This document shows positions 11,999 to 25,500 of a DNA stretch of 64,000 nt, one piece after another. The stretch comes from Nageia nagi. Lineage: Eukaryota > Pinophyta. Below the pieces are notes generated by a model. It was given only the letters and a program-made list of their open reading frames with translations. It did no database searches and was not told the origin of the DNA. Location of the stretch: positions 93,868,001 to 93,932,000 of the forward strand of contig JBITNC010000001.1 in assembly GCA_050084985.1 (NCBI GenBank), in the 5' to 3' direction. The stretch's first letter is position 1. Every line of letters begins with the position of its first letter. The position numbers and the translations under genes are program-made.

Positions 11999-14688
11999 TC
12001 CTTGGAAGCTTCTCTTCACATGTCTTATTGTTAGTTGTAATTTAAAAAAAAAATTGCTACATTTTTGCATATTCTTTTTTTTTGTAAGGTTTTACTATAT
12101 CAAAAGTTTGAATAAAATATATCCTATATTGTTTTTTCCTTCAAAAGTATATGCAAAATTTAAATGAAAAATTTAAATGAATTTGTATAAAACAAATTTC
12201 ATATAAATGGTATCAAAATTTGTATTAATTTGTTTTAGCAACAATATGCAAAGTAATTATATTGTATTCCTTTTTTTTTTCTTTCAAAAAATAATATATA
12301 AATAGGATTATACTATATTTTGAAATACATTTTTCCTTTTTTCAAACCTTACTACTTCTTAAATAATTAGAAGGAGGCATGTGCTATTGTTTTTTAAAAT
12401 CTCCATTTCTTTCATTTTTTAAAACCTTTGTGAGACAACATTATTGGGACAATTTTTCAATAATGGAGGGTTTGGCTTATCCCTCTCTTCCTTTCCTATG
12501 CTCTCCTAGCTTTGGAGGGTTTATCTTGTCTTCTACCATCCATAGCTTATTATTGCATCATGCCATCTCTATTTCCTGAATCTTGCAGCACTTCTGCTCT
12601 TGGATCATGAATTGGTTTTTTTGGAGGGGCATTGAAAAATGTCATCTAGGGGTGATTTTTTATGCTTCTGCAGGTAATGGTAGGGCAGGTAGCTCCTTGC
12701 TAAGTATGTGTTTATTTCCCTTGGGGGCACCATCCATAATGTTCCCCAACCTTTGTAGCTTTCCCACATTATTTTTCATCGTGATCTCCTCGTATGCCTC
12801 TCCATTACTTATGAAGGAAAGCACTTGACCTATGGTGATCCCAACCCCTTCCCCTCCATTATCTATCAAGCCACTTCTCTACGCATCCCTCTTTCACTTG
12901 AATGCCTCACTTTGGTTGGTTGGCTTTGTTCTATACACATTTTTTTTCTTACTAACTTTGTTACCAACCTTTTTAAATGCATTAAAAGGGAGGGTACATT
13001 CATTCTCTAGTGGCTAAGCCTATCTTTATTAAAAGTTTTATTGCTTGCTAGTAAAAATCCTTACCAAACCCTCTATCATTGTTTTCATGGATTTAATGAT
13101 GAATTATTAAATTCTTTAACTTGTTTATTTGAAGAAAATGTTGAGAGGACACTTAAAATTTTTTTTTGGGAAGATAATTTCTTAGCAAAAATATTTTGGA
13201 GAGATTTTTTGCTCTAATCAATTGTAATGTTTTCTTGAAATATATATATGTATAATTGTTTGCAATTAAGACACTAGAACATCTTAGCAATTTTTTTTAC
13301 CTTGATTTTTTTTAAGGTACTCTAATAATGCTATTTTTTAAGTAATTTTTTCTACTTAAATATCCATTGCAATTATTGCTTAAAAGCTTTGTATTTGCTT
13401 AAAAATTCTAGATTGAATGTATACTTAACATTTTTTTAAATAGCTAAGTTAGTATGCCATCTTTAGGGATAAATGTTTAAGTCAAACAAGGGGTAGTTTA
13501 TTTCACTTAAATATTTATCTCTTTACTTAAATATTTATCTAGATTACATGTTAGAGTTGACAAAATTTCTTATGCAAAGCTAAAAAATTTTAAGTTAATG
13601 ATGCATGCTTAGGACTTAAATTTTTAAGTTAATACTTAGGATTTAAATATTTTAAGATGAATGATACATTTCTTTACTTAAAAATTGAAAGATCCATATT
13701 TTTATTACTTACTAGATACATTCTTTAAGTTAATGATGCATGCTTACTTAAATTTTAAACTATGGAATGATGCATGCTAACTTCAATTTTTTTAAGATAT
13801 GATGCATGCTTATTACTTAAATTCTTAGGTTATGATGCAATTTAACTATGCAAGAATGGAATTGTGCAAATAAGGAATGATGTAAATATGTCCTTTAGGG
13901 TTTGGTAAACAAAACCCATTGGACTCTTAGGTTTCAAAAATGGATGATGTTTTTTTTACTTATGCTCTTTTACTTCATGTTTTGCATTTTACATTATTTA
14001 CTTATGCAAACAAAAATACAAATATTGAAATGAGCAACCTCCTAAAATGAACACATTCGCATGTACATTCTGAAACATGAATTATTTAGGGAGCCATAAG
14101 GTGAGGATAGGCAAACTGGAGCCTTTAGTTTGATGATCCGAATGGTGAAAAATTTGTACTTTTCAATTGCCTCTAAGTCATCAATTTATCTAAATATAAC
14201 TCTAATAGATGGACAAGCATGTATGTAGTGATACCACATGTTTGCATGTCCATTCAAGGATTATCCTGATAACCTAGGAGGATAACTTGAAACGTAATCA
14301 AGATTAATAATTTGGCCAATCCAATAAAATTCATAACCTTGAAAGATAATAGGTACTTCTCCTTGTGAGAAAGTATAATACTGACCAAGATGAGCTGATT
14401 GAGGATTGGTAGTACTTGGGCTCCTCTTGTGTGGGCATCTAGGTGAAGGCCTAATTTTAGACAAGAAAATAAACCTTAACAATGTCACTCTACATCTATG
14501 GTTCTTAAGATGAGAAATGTATTTGGGTACATGGATTATTATTTAAGTTGTAAAACATTTGCACTAGTGAATCAAAATAAGCATTTTTTAGTTAATTAAA
14601 TGTAACATGCATTACTTAGTTAAAACTTAACATATAACATTATTTATTGAACCATATGTTTATTATTTTTCACATTCTTATGTAGCAA
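11999..14688 (+). other. long untranslated leader of element A
   Basis: This 2.7-kb stretch between primer site and gag has no retroelement coding domain. About 12380-13010 is pyrimidine-rich and gives several overlapping ORFs that match nothing. About 13560-13850 repeats ATGATGCATGCTTA with ACTTAAA spacers four or five times. About 13860-14500 is homologous to the leader of element B (26440-27070), sharing the CCTAGGAGG stretch and the GGCATCTAGGTGAAGGC-like stretch. ATG of gag is at 14689. Confidence 0.75.
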
Positions 14689-17600
14689 ATGGAAGGATTA
14701 TTTTTAACCAAACACATTCTTGATGATTTCAATTTTGGTATTTGAGAACCTCAAATGACAGCTAAATTATAGGCAAGGAAACTTTGGCAAATAGTGAATG
14801 AGAACCTTGTACCTCCTATAGATGAGAAGGCACTAGAGGCTTACAACATAAAGAATGAGTTGGCAACCTCCATGATATTTCATGCAGTTTTAGATGATGT
14901 GCTCTTGATGATTTCCTTTTCAACCTTGATAAAAGAAACTTGAGATAAGCTTAAGCAAATCTACCTTGGTTCAAAGTTTTCAAGAAGGTTTAACATTCTC
15001 AAAAAATTACTTCAATCTTATCAAGAGGAAGATGAAAATGTGGTTATCTACTTGAACAAAATCATTGACCTTAGGATCCAACTTGTTGCTTATGAGTATA
15101 ATTGGATTAATTATGAGTTCATGGTATTTATCATTCTCCAAAGACTTTCTTCAAATTTTGGTAACTTTGTGATAGTTATGGAAATAAGGCTTGATGATGA
15201 AGAATAAGTCTTATCCCTTGAGAACCTTTCTAGACTCCTTTTGAAGCATGAGGAAACCTTTAATAAAAAGGTGTTGATTTTTTCTCCTAAGGATAATAAC
15301 GTTGCTCTCGGAGCAACCAATACTCTTTTCAAGAACAATTTCAACCACCAAAAGAAATCTTATCCTTATTCCTCAAAAAGGTTTGAGAAAAGGGAAAATG
15401 GTAACAACAATGACAACAATAGGAACAACAACAACAAGAATAATAATAGCAATAATAACCACTTTAGATGGAAAAGGTAAAATAAATAATCCAAATCCTA
15501 AGGTAAAGTTTGATGGAAATTGTAACTATTATGGCATCCAAGGTAACAAAGAAGTTAATTGCTACAAAATGAAAAGAGAGAAAAAGAATAAAGGTAATGG
15601 AAATGTAAAGAAATTCAAAGAAAAAAAGAATATTCAAGCTGGTTTTACTACCACTCTCTACTCCATGTCTTGCACTTTTTCATCTGATTGGATTGTTGAC
15701 TCTGGTTGCACTAATCACCTATGTTTTGAAAATATAAAGTTTGAAAACTTTCACAAGTATAGAAAAGATGCGATTATGATAGGTGATAACTCTATCCTTG
15801 AAGTTCAAGGAATTGGAAGTGTGTTGATTCATAGGAAGGTTCTTGATAATGTGCTCTATGTTCCTAAGATTAGGATGAACCTTCTCTTTATGATCCAAGT
15901 TGCTAGAAAAGGGTACTTATTTGAGTTTAACTCTCAATCTTATTGCATTAAGAAAGGACTTGCGACATTGGTTAAAATATCAATGAAATATGATCTTTAT
16001 GTTATGGATCAAGTTCTAATGAAGATGTGTCTTGCTATGAATGTGTGTTCTAGAGGAAATCTTTGACACTAATGTCTAGGGCACCTTAACCATAAGAGTA
16101 TTCAAGTCATGAAAGATCAAGAACTTATGAAAGGTTTACGTTTTATTTCACCTTCAAATGGTCTATGTGAGAAGTGGATCCTTGGCAAGATGCATAGGAA
16201 AAAGTTCAAAAAAGATAAGGTAACAAGAGCATCTCAACCTCTTAAACTTATGCATTTAGATTTGATGGATCTATTTCAGACTAAGTCACTTGGAGGAGCA
16301 TCTTACATCTTGACCTTCATTGATGACTTTAGTAGGATGGCCTTTGGGTATCTACTTGAGCATAAGGATCAAACCATTGAGAGTTTTAAGGATTTTAAGG
16401 CCTTTGTTGAGAATCAAACTAACCTTAAAATCAAGATGTTGAGATCAGATAATAGGAGAGAATATAACAAAAATGAGTTTAATAACTATTATGCTAAGTA
16501 TGGAATCAAGAGGTAGTTTATGATTCCTTACACTCCTTAGTAGAATGGTGTTACCAAATGGAAAAACATGATAATGATGGAGATAACTAGATGCATGCTG
16601 GGTAATCTTCCTAGTTTCTTATGGGGTGAAGCTGTGAGCATTGCTATTTACACCTTGAATAGGTATCCCACAAAAGCTATTTAGGGTAAAACTCCTTTTA
16701 AAGCATGGTTAGGAAGAAAACCTAACATTTATCACCTTAGGGTGTTTGGTTGTGAAGCATTATTCTACATTAATTCTAAGAAAAGGAAAAACGTTAGATA
16801 AAAGAGCTAAAAAATGCATCTTTATAGGTTATGACAGTCAGCATAGAGGCTATAGGATCTACTCTCCATCTTAAAAAGTAGTGTTAATTTAAGAGATGTT
16901 AAGTTTAATGAACTTCCTAAAGAATTTATTTCTAATGAGGATGTAGATGATCCAAAGGAATCTTCAATTGCACCTAGCTAGTTGGATATTGATACAAGCA
17001 AGTCAAAATTCTCCAACTCAAAGGGTAACAAGGAGCATGGAATTGAATAAATCCTTATTTTTCAAGATTGATAAGCATGAGACCTCATCTTTCAAAGATG
17101 CTTATAAGCACAAGTTTTGGGTGGAAGCCATGAAAGTTGAGTATGAGGTGGTTATAGAAAATAAAATATGGGTTTTGGTTCCTTATCCCATTGAGAAGAA
17201 TGTGATTAGCAATAAGTGGATCTATAAGGTTAAGTTTAATTTAGTTGAAGATATTAAGAAATACAAGGCAAGGTTAGTAGCTAAAGGCTTTGCTCAAAAA
17301 TATAGTTTAGATTATAAGAAAACCTTTACTCCTATGAAAAAGATGCCTACTATTAGGATTATACTTGCTCTTTCTACAACATAAGGATCGAAAGTTTTTT
17401 AACTTGATGTTAAGAGTGCATTTCTCAATGGTGACTTAGATGTGGAAATCCTCATGAATAAATTGAAAGGATTTATTATGTAAGGTAAAGAGTCCTTTGT
17501 GCACAAGCTAAAGAAGTCATTATATAGGCTTAAGAAAGCACTAGAGCTTGGTATAGGAATATTTCAAGGTAGTTTGCAGACATTGGATTCTCCAAGTGTT

Positions 17601-18420
17601 TTTTTAAATTCGATCTATATGTGCTCAATCAAGGAAAAGATGTGGTATTGATTCTCCTTTATGTGGATGATCTTTTGATTACTAAGAACAATGATGAAAT
17701 CATTTAAGAGTGCATATCCAAACTTAAGGTAATATTTGAAATGACTGATCTTGGTCTCTTGCACTACTACCTTGGAATGCAAGTATACCAATACAAGAAT
17801 TGCACTTATCTTAGTCAATCTAAGTATATATTAAAAATCTTGTAGAAGTTTTAAATGGAGGAATGTAGATATGCTGTGATCTCAATCTCTCTTGGAATCA
17901 CTATTTCTCTGAGCTCTAACTCTCAATTGGTTGATGCTATAGCTTATAGGTAATTAATTACTAGTCTTTTATATTTGACTATTTTTAGGTCAGATATTAC
18001 CTTTGCAATGAATCTGATGGTATAATTCATGCAAAAACCATATATTGAGCACCTCAATGCCATTAACCAAATCTTAAGTTCTGTTGTAGGGACAAAGAAT
18101 CTTGCTCTCAAGTATTCCAAGTTGCCCTCATTTGTTCTCTTAGGGTTCTCATATTTTAACTATGGGGGAGATAGAGATGATAGTAAGTCAACCTCTACAT
18201 ATGTTTTTAGCATTGGTTCAAGTGCTATCTCTTGGGCTTCTAAGAAGTATTCTACTATTTTTCTTTCCACCATAAAAGCTAAATATCATGCCATGTCTAT
18301 TGCAGCCTAGAAAGCTATTTGGATAAGGTATATTTTGAAAGAAATTAGGTATAAGAAATCCAACTCATCTTTGATTTCTTTAGTTAATCAATGAGCTATT
18401 TATTTAACTAAGAATCTTGT
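14689..18420 (+). pseudogene. gag-pol of element A, multiply broken
   Basis: Gag starts at 14689. The zinc knuckle near 15519-15563 reads CNYYGIQGNKEVNC, having lost one Cys and the His. The protease active site VDSGC is at about 15694-15708. The integrase zinc region reads GLCEKWILGKMH, with the second Cys lost, and its core LRSDNRREYN keeps the second Asp. Reverse transcriptase runs from about 17080 with YVDD at 17660-17671, and RNase H covers 18029-18420. At least ten in-frame stops or shifts interrupt it, including ones in integrase (about 16515 and 16681) and RT (about 17383). It is clearly related to element B, which keeps many of the residues lost here. Confidence 0.93.
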
Positions 18421-19327
18421 GTTCTATTAGAGAATAAACCTAGGCCCATTTTATCAGGGAGAAGGTTCTTTATAGCATCATACACCTAGAGTATTATCCA
18501 TCCACCTTGAACTTTGTTGATTTGTTCTTCAAACCCCTTCTTGAAGCTCAGTTTTATCAGCTTAAGGATGCTATTGGGTTGGTGAAGTTGCCCTCAAAGT
18601 GGAGTGAAGTTTGAATTCTTATGTTGAATTCATTTTTTTATGATGACAACTTCACCCCTATGAGGATTTTATGCTATATAGTGTTGATTTTATTGTACAC
18701 CTTCATGGTAAGTTCACTCTATGTGAGGAACTTATTGCACAAATTTTTTAGAGTAAAAAATTAGCCAATATAGCACTATTTAGTTATACATGTGTGAAGA
18801 ACTCTTATGTGTCTTTTGGCACTGTTTAGTTATCCATATATGAGAAATTTGTATGTGTAATTTTGTTTTTGCTCTACTTGTTATGATAATCAACACATAT
18901 TTTGTATACAGTAGGTGATTATGAGCTTTGGCTTGGCAAACTTGTGATGAATTATAGTGCACCATTGATCAGTTTATGATGGCATTTGGTTGATTCATCT
19001 ATCCTTGTTGAGATAAATATATTGCATCTAACTAATCATGTAATTTAAGCTACTTTTGACTTGCAAGTTCTCTTAATATTGTAGGTTACTTACTTCAAGT
19101 ATGCAGGCTCATGGAGACTCTTCATAACTTTCAGTTGGATGACTACTTCATGTACATTGAAACTAGTTGTGGTTAATGATTGTATTTGATAAAGTAGTAA
19201 GTCTAAAAATAGATCTTTCTTACTTCATAAATATGTAAAAATTTCTCATATCCATTGTATCTATTTGGAGGAGAACTCTCTTTTTTCTCTCTTATTTGTT
19301 CTATCCCAATATTGCATTAAGGAGGAG

Positions 19328-19826
19328 TGTTGGAATGTATAATGCATTATTGTAAAGGTTTTGTAATAATCTTCTATGTAAGTTCACTAATACTTAAGGG
19401 TATCATTTGATATGTTAATTATTTAAATGAATATGATAATATAACTTATCCTACACTCCATGTCATGAGCATGCCCCTTGGGTAAAAGGATATGCATGTC
19501 ATGCTTTTGTACATTGGGTAAAAGGGTGATCCAAAGAGGGATTTTGGCCTATAAATAGAAGGCTCCCTATTTGGATCAAATACCAATTTGTGGAGTAAAG
19601 TTATACTAGAGGATAGTGTTTAGAATATGAGTTTAGAAGAATTGTAAGAGTTCATATTTGTGAATGAAGTGAGATCTAGTTAGTGGATGTACTTCTAGTT
19701 GGAGGAACCACTAACATCTTGAGTTATCTTTATGAGATTGCTTTGTGAGTTATTTAGATGTGATTTGTGAGCTTTCATGTGATCTTGGGAATATAGAGTT
19801 GTCTATTTTATATTGCAACTCCTTCA
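19328..19826 (+). repeat. 3' LTR of element A
   Basis: 499 bp and preceded by the purine tract AAGGAGGAG. About 7% mismatch to the 5' LTR, counted by eye. Confidence 0.97.
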
Positions 19827-19831
19827 TTAAC

Positions 19832-20016
19832 CTCAATACTACCTTTTATATTCTAATTCTTTGAGATCCATGTCATAATTATTATCATATAAGATTTAAC
19901 TACTATAGACTTACATATTAGCATTTAACTTTCAATTTCTTCAAGACCTTCATTTAACTACATTTTATTCAGGTTAAGAATATTATTTGAAAGGGAAAAT
20001 AGGATTTATAAGATGA
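19832..20016. other. spacer between elements A and C
   Basis: 185 bp of AT-rich DNA between the target duplication of A and the outer edge of the LTR of C. Nothing was recognised. Confidence 0.6.
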
Positions 20017-20909
20017 TGTTAGAGTAAGATATACAACAAATAAACATGAAAATGACAATCACACAATGTAGTAGATTTACCCTAGAGAAACCCATGTTGG
20101 GAAAAAACTCTAGCAAAAATAAGGAGGATCAACTTCTTCAACATTGTAATACAAATATCATACACAATAAAGCAATTTTTCTTTACAAAATATACAACTT
20201 TATGTTAGATCATAATTTGATACACTCACTATGTAATTGTATTCTTTGTACTATGTTATGCTCTTATGATAATAAGCACAATACAATATAGTATTTATAG
20301 GATGAATAAGTCCTTAAAATTATGGGCTAACATAATAGAAAATCATGTGCCCAAATCCTTTGATGTTGTACATGTATTCAATACCTCTAATTTCATGCTT
20401 TATCCAACAACTAGATAAGCCATGTCATTCGTTTAAGAGTTCAATCCATGTTGTTTGCCAAGGATCCTCAACCACATTGTATGCCAAGGGTATGAGCCAT
20501 GTTGTCCACAAAGGATACTTAACCATGTCATCTACCAATGATCCTTAACCATGTAATTTGTTAAGGATATGAGTCATATCATTCACTAAGGGTACTCATC
20601 CATATCATCCATCAAGGTTCCTCAACCATGCCTTTTACCAAGGATCCTCAGCTTGTCCACCTATGATGAATAATAAGGATATATAACACATATCAAATAA
20701 TAAAGGTTGATACCCATATCGAATAATAAGTATGCAACCCATATCAATCAATAAGGGTTTATGAAAATATTATTTCCACCCTGATTCAATGACTTAAGAT
20801 TCCCCTAGCTCGATACTAGGCCAACTACGTATGCTAGTACAACTTGACCAATTTTAGTCACCCTACTACTAGATTGACTATCTCTATCATGAATGAGGCA
20901 TGTTCAACA
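20017..20909 (-). repeat. 3' LTR of element C
   Basis: On the minus strand it begins TGTTGAACATG at 20909, directly after the purine tract AAGTGGGAGAA (20910-20920), and ends CTCTAACA at 20017. The terminal part has TTTCTCTAGGGTAAATC, a style common in plant Copia LTRs. The length of about 893 bp rests on the inferred left end, as no partner LTR is present. A 26-bp minisatellite lies inside it. Confidence 0.7.
20420..20762. repeat. 26-bp minisatellite within the LTR of element C
   Basis: Nine units of 25-26 bp run from 20420 to 20652, for example CCATGTCATCTACCAATGAT followed by CCTTAA at 20523. More diverged units built on CCCATATCAAATAATAAG continue to about 20762. Register is kept across the nine core units apart from one 25-bp unit. 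Confidence 0.85.
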
Positions 20910-21126
20910 TTCTCCCACTTGAAGAATTTATTGCAAATGAATTCATAAATCCATTACTCTTCTACACTACGTAAACTTATATGTCCCAATAAACTTAGTG
21001 AGAGAATCATATAGAATATTTTGTGTATCCAATTTTTTAAGCAATACCATTTTTTGTTCAATCATATCTTGATGAAATGATACTATATATCAATATGATT
21101 TGTTCCAACATGATATGTAGGATTCT

Positions 21127-21623
21127 TGAAGGATTTGAACTAGATCTAAACAAATCCTCTAGGACCTAAGACTAGGAAGCTAAATCATTCATCATCTACA
21201 ATTCTAAGAACATCATTCACACAATATGACACCAATATAATGTGGTTCCTCCCTCCTTGGGAGTACATCCACAACTAGTTCTCTATTCTCAATCTATGCC
21301 TCTCTTACAACTATTCTCTTGCTCTCTCCTACACAACCTAGTAGAGTAATCTTACTCCAAAACTTAGATATGTTACAAGAGGATAGGCCCTCTATTTATA
21401 GCTTGAGAGCACCTCCCTAACCTTCCTTTAACCCAAGGGTAAGGTTAGGGTTACATTAAATGTATCACCAAACTTCAACCTACCAACTAACCACTTTGGT
21501 AAAGTCAAAGTCTACATATTAAAGAATTCAATTAATCTCTTAAGGTATCTACATACCCTTAAGTGATTAATTGAATTTACAAGGATTTTATATATTCACA
21601 ATATTTCATTACAAATTCTAACA
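21127..21623 (-). repeat. 3' LTR of element B
   Basis: 497 bp. On the minus strand it begins TGTTAGAATTTG and ends AAATCCTTCA. TATAAATAG lies at 21392-21400 (minus). Confidence 0.97.
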
Positions 21624-21632
21624 CTCCCCCTT
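21624..21632 (-). other. polypurine tract of element B
   Basis: AAGGGGGAG on the minus strand lies immediately before the 3' LTR, as needed for plus-strand priming. Confidence 0.85.
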
Positions 21633-22088
21633 AATGCAATATTGGGATAGAGCGTAGAAGAAAGAAGAGAGAGAGTAAGAGAGAGTTCTCCTCCATAGAG
21701 ATACAAGTGGAGATGAGAACATTTACATATTTGAGAATCTTTTTGAGAACTAGTATGAGACTCACAACATTACCATTTGATAAAAAATGGTTTACAATAC
21801 AATCATTAACCACAACTGGTTTCACTGTACATAGTAGTCGATCAACTTTAAGCTGACATGTGAGTCTCCATGAGCTTGCTTTCACAAGGTGAGTAACCTG
21901 CATTTCTGAAGAAGATCCTGCATGCTACAAGCAACTCATGAATAAAATCAGTTATATGCATCATATATTCAAATAAGAGAATCACTGATCAATGGTGCAC
22001 TATAAGCCATCACAGAGATGCCAAGCCATCACTCATAGTCACCTGTTGTATATAGACATGTGTTGATTTTAAATAGAGCATAAAAAGT

Positions 22089-22368
22089 TGTACAATGAGT
22101 TTCTCATGCAGAGTAAACTCACCATGGAGGTATAGAATGTACAACAAGTTCCTCACGCAGAGCGAACTTACCACGGAGGTATATTAATTATATGCTCAAA
22201 ATTTGTACAAGTTTCTCACGTAGAGCAAACTCACCATGGAGGTATAAAATGTACAACAAGTTTGTCACACAGAGCAAACTTACCATTGAGGTATAAAATA
22301 ATCAACACTCTATAACAACAATTGTACAACAAGTTTGTCATGCAGAGCAAACTTACCACTGAGGTATA
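22089..22368 (-). repeat. five 45-bp repeats in the 3' non-coding region of element B
   Basis: Five copies of a unit of about 45 bp lie at 22089-22134, 22139-22183, 22204-22246, 22251-22295 and 22324-22368. The shared core on the plus strand is CAGAGCAAACTTACCATGGA then GGTATA. They sit between RNase H and the purine tract. Element A has a single recognisable copy in the same place (about 18701-18740), so the array expanded in the lineage of B. Confidence 0.88.
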
Positions 22369-22559
22369 GAATGTACAATCAAAAAGGTCTCTTAGAGGTG
22401 AAGTTGTCATCACTAACAAAAGTTTAAACTTCACTCCCTCTTGAGGGCAACTTCACCAACCTGAGAGAATCCCTAAGCTTGCAGAACTGAGCTTCAGGAA
22501 GGGGCTTGGTGAACAAATCAGCGGAGTTTTCAGTAGATGGACAATACTACAAGTGTATG

Positions 22560-25500
22560 ATGTCATCTAGAACCTTCTCCCTGATAAAATGGCTTGGATT
22601 TCTACATGTTTGGTTCATTGATGGAACACAGAATTCTTAGCCAAAGAGATAGTCGATTGATTATCTGAAAAAATAAGAGATGGGCCATTGTGCTTATACC
22701 CAATTTCGTTCAAAAGATGCCTCAGCTAAATAGCATCTTAGGTAGCAACAGACATGGCTCGATATTCGGCTTTGGTGGTAGAAAGAGTCACAGTAGGTTG
22801 CTTCTTGGAAGCCCAAGAGATAGCACCTGAACCAATGCTAAACACATATGCAGAGGTGGATTTTCTATCATCTCTATCTCCCCCATAATCAGAATCTGAG
22901 AACCCTGAGAGAATAATCGAGGGCACTTTGGAATACTTAAGAGCAAGATCCTTTGTCCCTGTGACATACCTCAAGATTTGCTTAATAGCATTGAGGTGTT
23001 CAACATATGGTTTTTGCATGAATCATGCCATCAGATTCACTGCAAAGGCAATATCAAGACAAGAGATAGTCAAATACAGAAGACTACCAATCAATTATCT
23101 ATAAGCTGTAGCATCAGCCAACTGAGAATCTGAGCTCAGTGATACAATGATTCTAGGAGAAATAGGTATTGCAGCATATTTACACTCCTCCATTCCAAAC
23201 TTTTGAAAGATGTCTGATATATACTTAGATTGACTAAGATAAGTACAATCTTTGTGTTGTTATACTTGCATCCCAAGATAGTAATGCAATAGACCTAGAT
23301 CAGTCATTTCAAATGTTGCCTTGAGTTTGGAGATGCATTCTTGGATGATTTCTATATTATTGCCAGTTATGAGAAGATCATCCACATAAAGGAGAATTAT
23401 GACCACGTCTTTTCCTTGATTGAGTACATATAGATCTAAATCTGAGAAGCACTTGGAAAAACCAATATCTGTAAAGAATCCTAAAATTTTCTTGTACCAT
23501 GCTCTAGGTGCTTGCTTAAGTCCACACAAAGACTTCTTTAGCTTACACACAAGAGACTCTTTTCCTTCTGGAATAAATCCTTCTGGTTGATTCATGTAGA
23601 TTTTAACATCCAAGTCACCATTGAGAAATGCACTCTTGACATCAAGTTGAAAAGCTTTCCATCCTTGAGCTGCAGAAAGAGCAAGAATTATTCTGACAGT
23701 AGGCATCTTGGCCACAGGAGTAAAGGTTTCCTCATAATCAATACCATATTTTTGAGCGAATCCTTTGGCCACTAACATTGCCTTGTATTTTTCAATTTTT
23801 CCATCATAATTGTACTTGACCTTGTATATCCATTTATTACCAATCACATTTTTCTCATTGGGATAAGGAACCAAATCCCAAGTTTCATTTTTCATGAGTG
23901 CCTCATACTCAACTTTCATAGCTTCCATCCAACACTCTTGCTTGGAAGCTTCTTTGAAGGTTGATGGCTCATGTGTATTATCTATTTTGGCAAATAAAGA
24001 GCTATTCAAGGTCATACTCCTTGTAATTCTCTGTGCTGGAGAATTTTGCTCATGTGGTGACTTGTCTACATGATTATCCAACCAATTAGATGTAGGCAAA
24101 GAATCATTTGTATCAGACACCTCAGCATGAGAGGTCGTATCCTCAGAAAGTTCATTGAACTTGACATCCCTAGAAATAAAGACTATTTTATGGGATGAAG
24201 AGTAGAGCCTATAACCTCTATGCTGATTATCATACCCCACAAAGATGCATTTTTCTGATTATTTATCTAGCTTCTTTCTTTTCTCTAAGGTAATGAAGGC
24301 AAATGCATCACAACCAAAGACCCTGAAGTGTGAGAGGTTAGGTTTCTTTCCTATCCATGCTCCATATGGAGTTTTACCTTCAACTGCCTTAGTAGGACAC
24401 CTATTTAGGGTGTGAATAGCAGTGTGAACAGCTTCACCCCATAAGAAACTAGGAGGGTTACCCAACATGCATCTTGCCATTTCCATAATGGTGCAATTCT
24501 TCCTTTCAGCAACTCCATTTTGCTAAGGGGTGTAAGGGATTATGAATTATCGCTTAATCCCATGTTTAACACAATAGTCATTAAACTCATTGCTATTATA
24601 TTCACCCCCATTATTAGATCTTAGCATCTTGATCTTAAAATCAGTTTGATTTTCAACAAGTGCCTTGAAGTCTTTAAACCTGTCAAAAGTTTGATCCTCG
24701 TGCTCAAGTAGATAACCAAATGTCATCCTACTGAAGTCATCAATGAAGGTCAGAATATAAGAAGCTCCACCTAGTGACTTAGTTTGAAAAGGACCCATCA
24801 AATCTGAATGCACAAGCTGAAGAGGATGAGTAGCCCGAGTTGCCTTATCTTTTTCAAACTTTTGCCTATGCATCTTTCCTAGAATGCACCTTTCACAAAG
24901 ACCAATTGTGGGTGAAATATTAGGTAAACCTTCCACAAGTGCTTGAGTTTTCATATCTTGAATACACTTGTGGTTAAGGTGTCCTAATCGTTGATGCTAA
25001 AGATTACCTTTTGAACAAACATTTGCAGCAAGATAAATCTTTGAAGGTACTTGATCCATAATATAAAGGTCATCCTTTACTGATCCTTTCATCAAGGTGG
25101 CAAGTCCTTTCTTAACACACCAGGAGTGTGAGGTAAACTCAAATGAGCATCCTTTCCTTGTAATCTGAATTACGGAGATGAGATTCATCCTTAGTTTAGG
25201 CACATAAAAGACATTATCAAGAGTCTTTCCATGAATCTTCACACTCCCTATTCCGTGAACATCAAGGACTGTATTATCACCTATCACAATTGCATCCTTT
25301 TTGTACTTATGAAAGTTTTCAAACTTATCCTTTTCATAACACATGTGATTAGTGCATCCTGAATCAACAATCCAATCATTTGAAATAGTTTGAGTCATTG
25401 AGTAGTAGGCAACAGTAGCAGTATGCTTGTTCTTCTTTCTATTATTGAAATTCTCACATTTGCATTTCCCTTACCTTTTTGAGCAAATTTTTTTTGCGAC

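Larger units (their letters stand above)
11486..19826 (+). mobile_element. complete Copia LTR retrotransposon A
   Basis: The 8.3-kb element is bounded by 499-bp LTRs (11486-11984 and 19328-19826), each starting TGTTGG and ending CTTCA. The 5-bp target duplication TTAAC lies at 11481-11485 and 19827-19831. A primer binding site TGGTATCAAAGC (11987-11998; one mismatch to the initiator-Met tRNA complement) follows the 5' LTR, and a purine tract AAGGAGGAG (19319-19327) precedes the 3' LTR. Domain order gag, protease, integrase, reverse transcriptase, RNase H makes it Copia. I count about 35 mismatches between the LTRs (7%), and the coding region has many stops, so it is old and inactive. Confidence 0.97.

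Noticed and set aside
12379-13017. Overlapping ORFs in the leader of element A as possible genes
   Set aside because: They overlap in several frames, match no family and lie in a pyrimidine-rich untranslated leader.
20345-20548. 67-codon plus ORF
   Set aside because: It is produced by the 26-bp minisatellite in the LTR of element C.
20420-20762. CRISPR-like array
   Set aside because: Units are contiguous and diverged without unique spacers, and the DNA is plant nuclear.
23587-23775. 62-codon plus ORF
   Set aside because: Antisense to the reverse transcriptase of element B.
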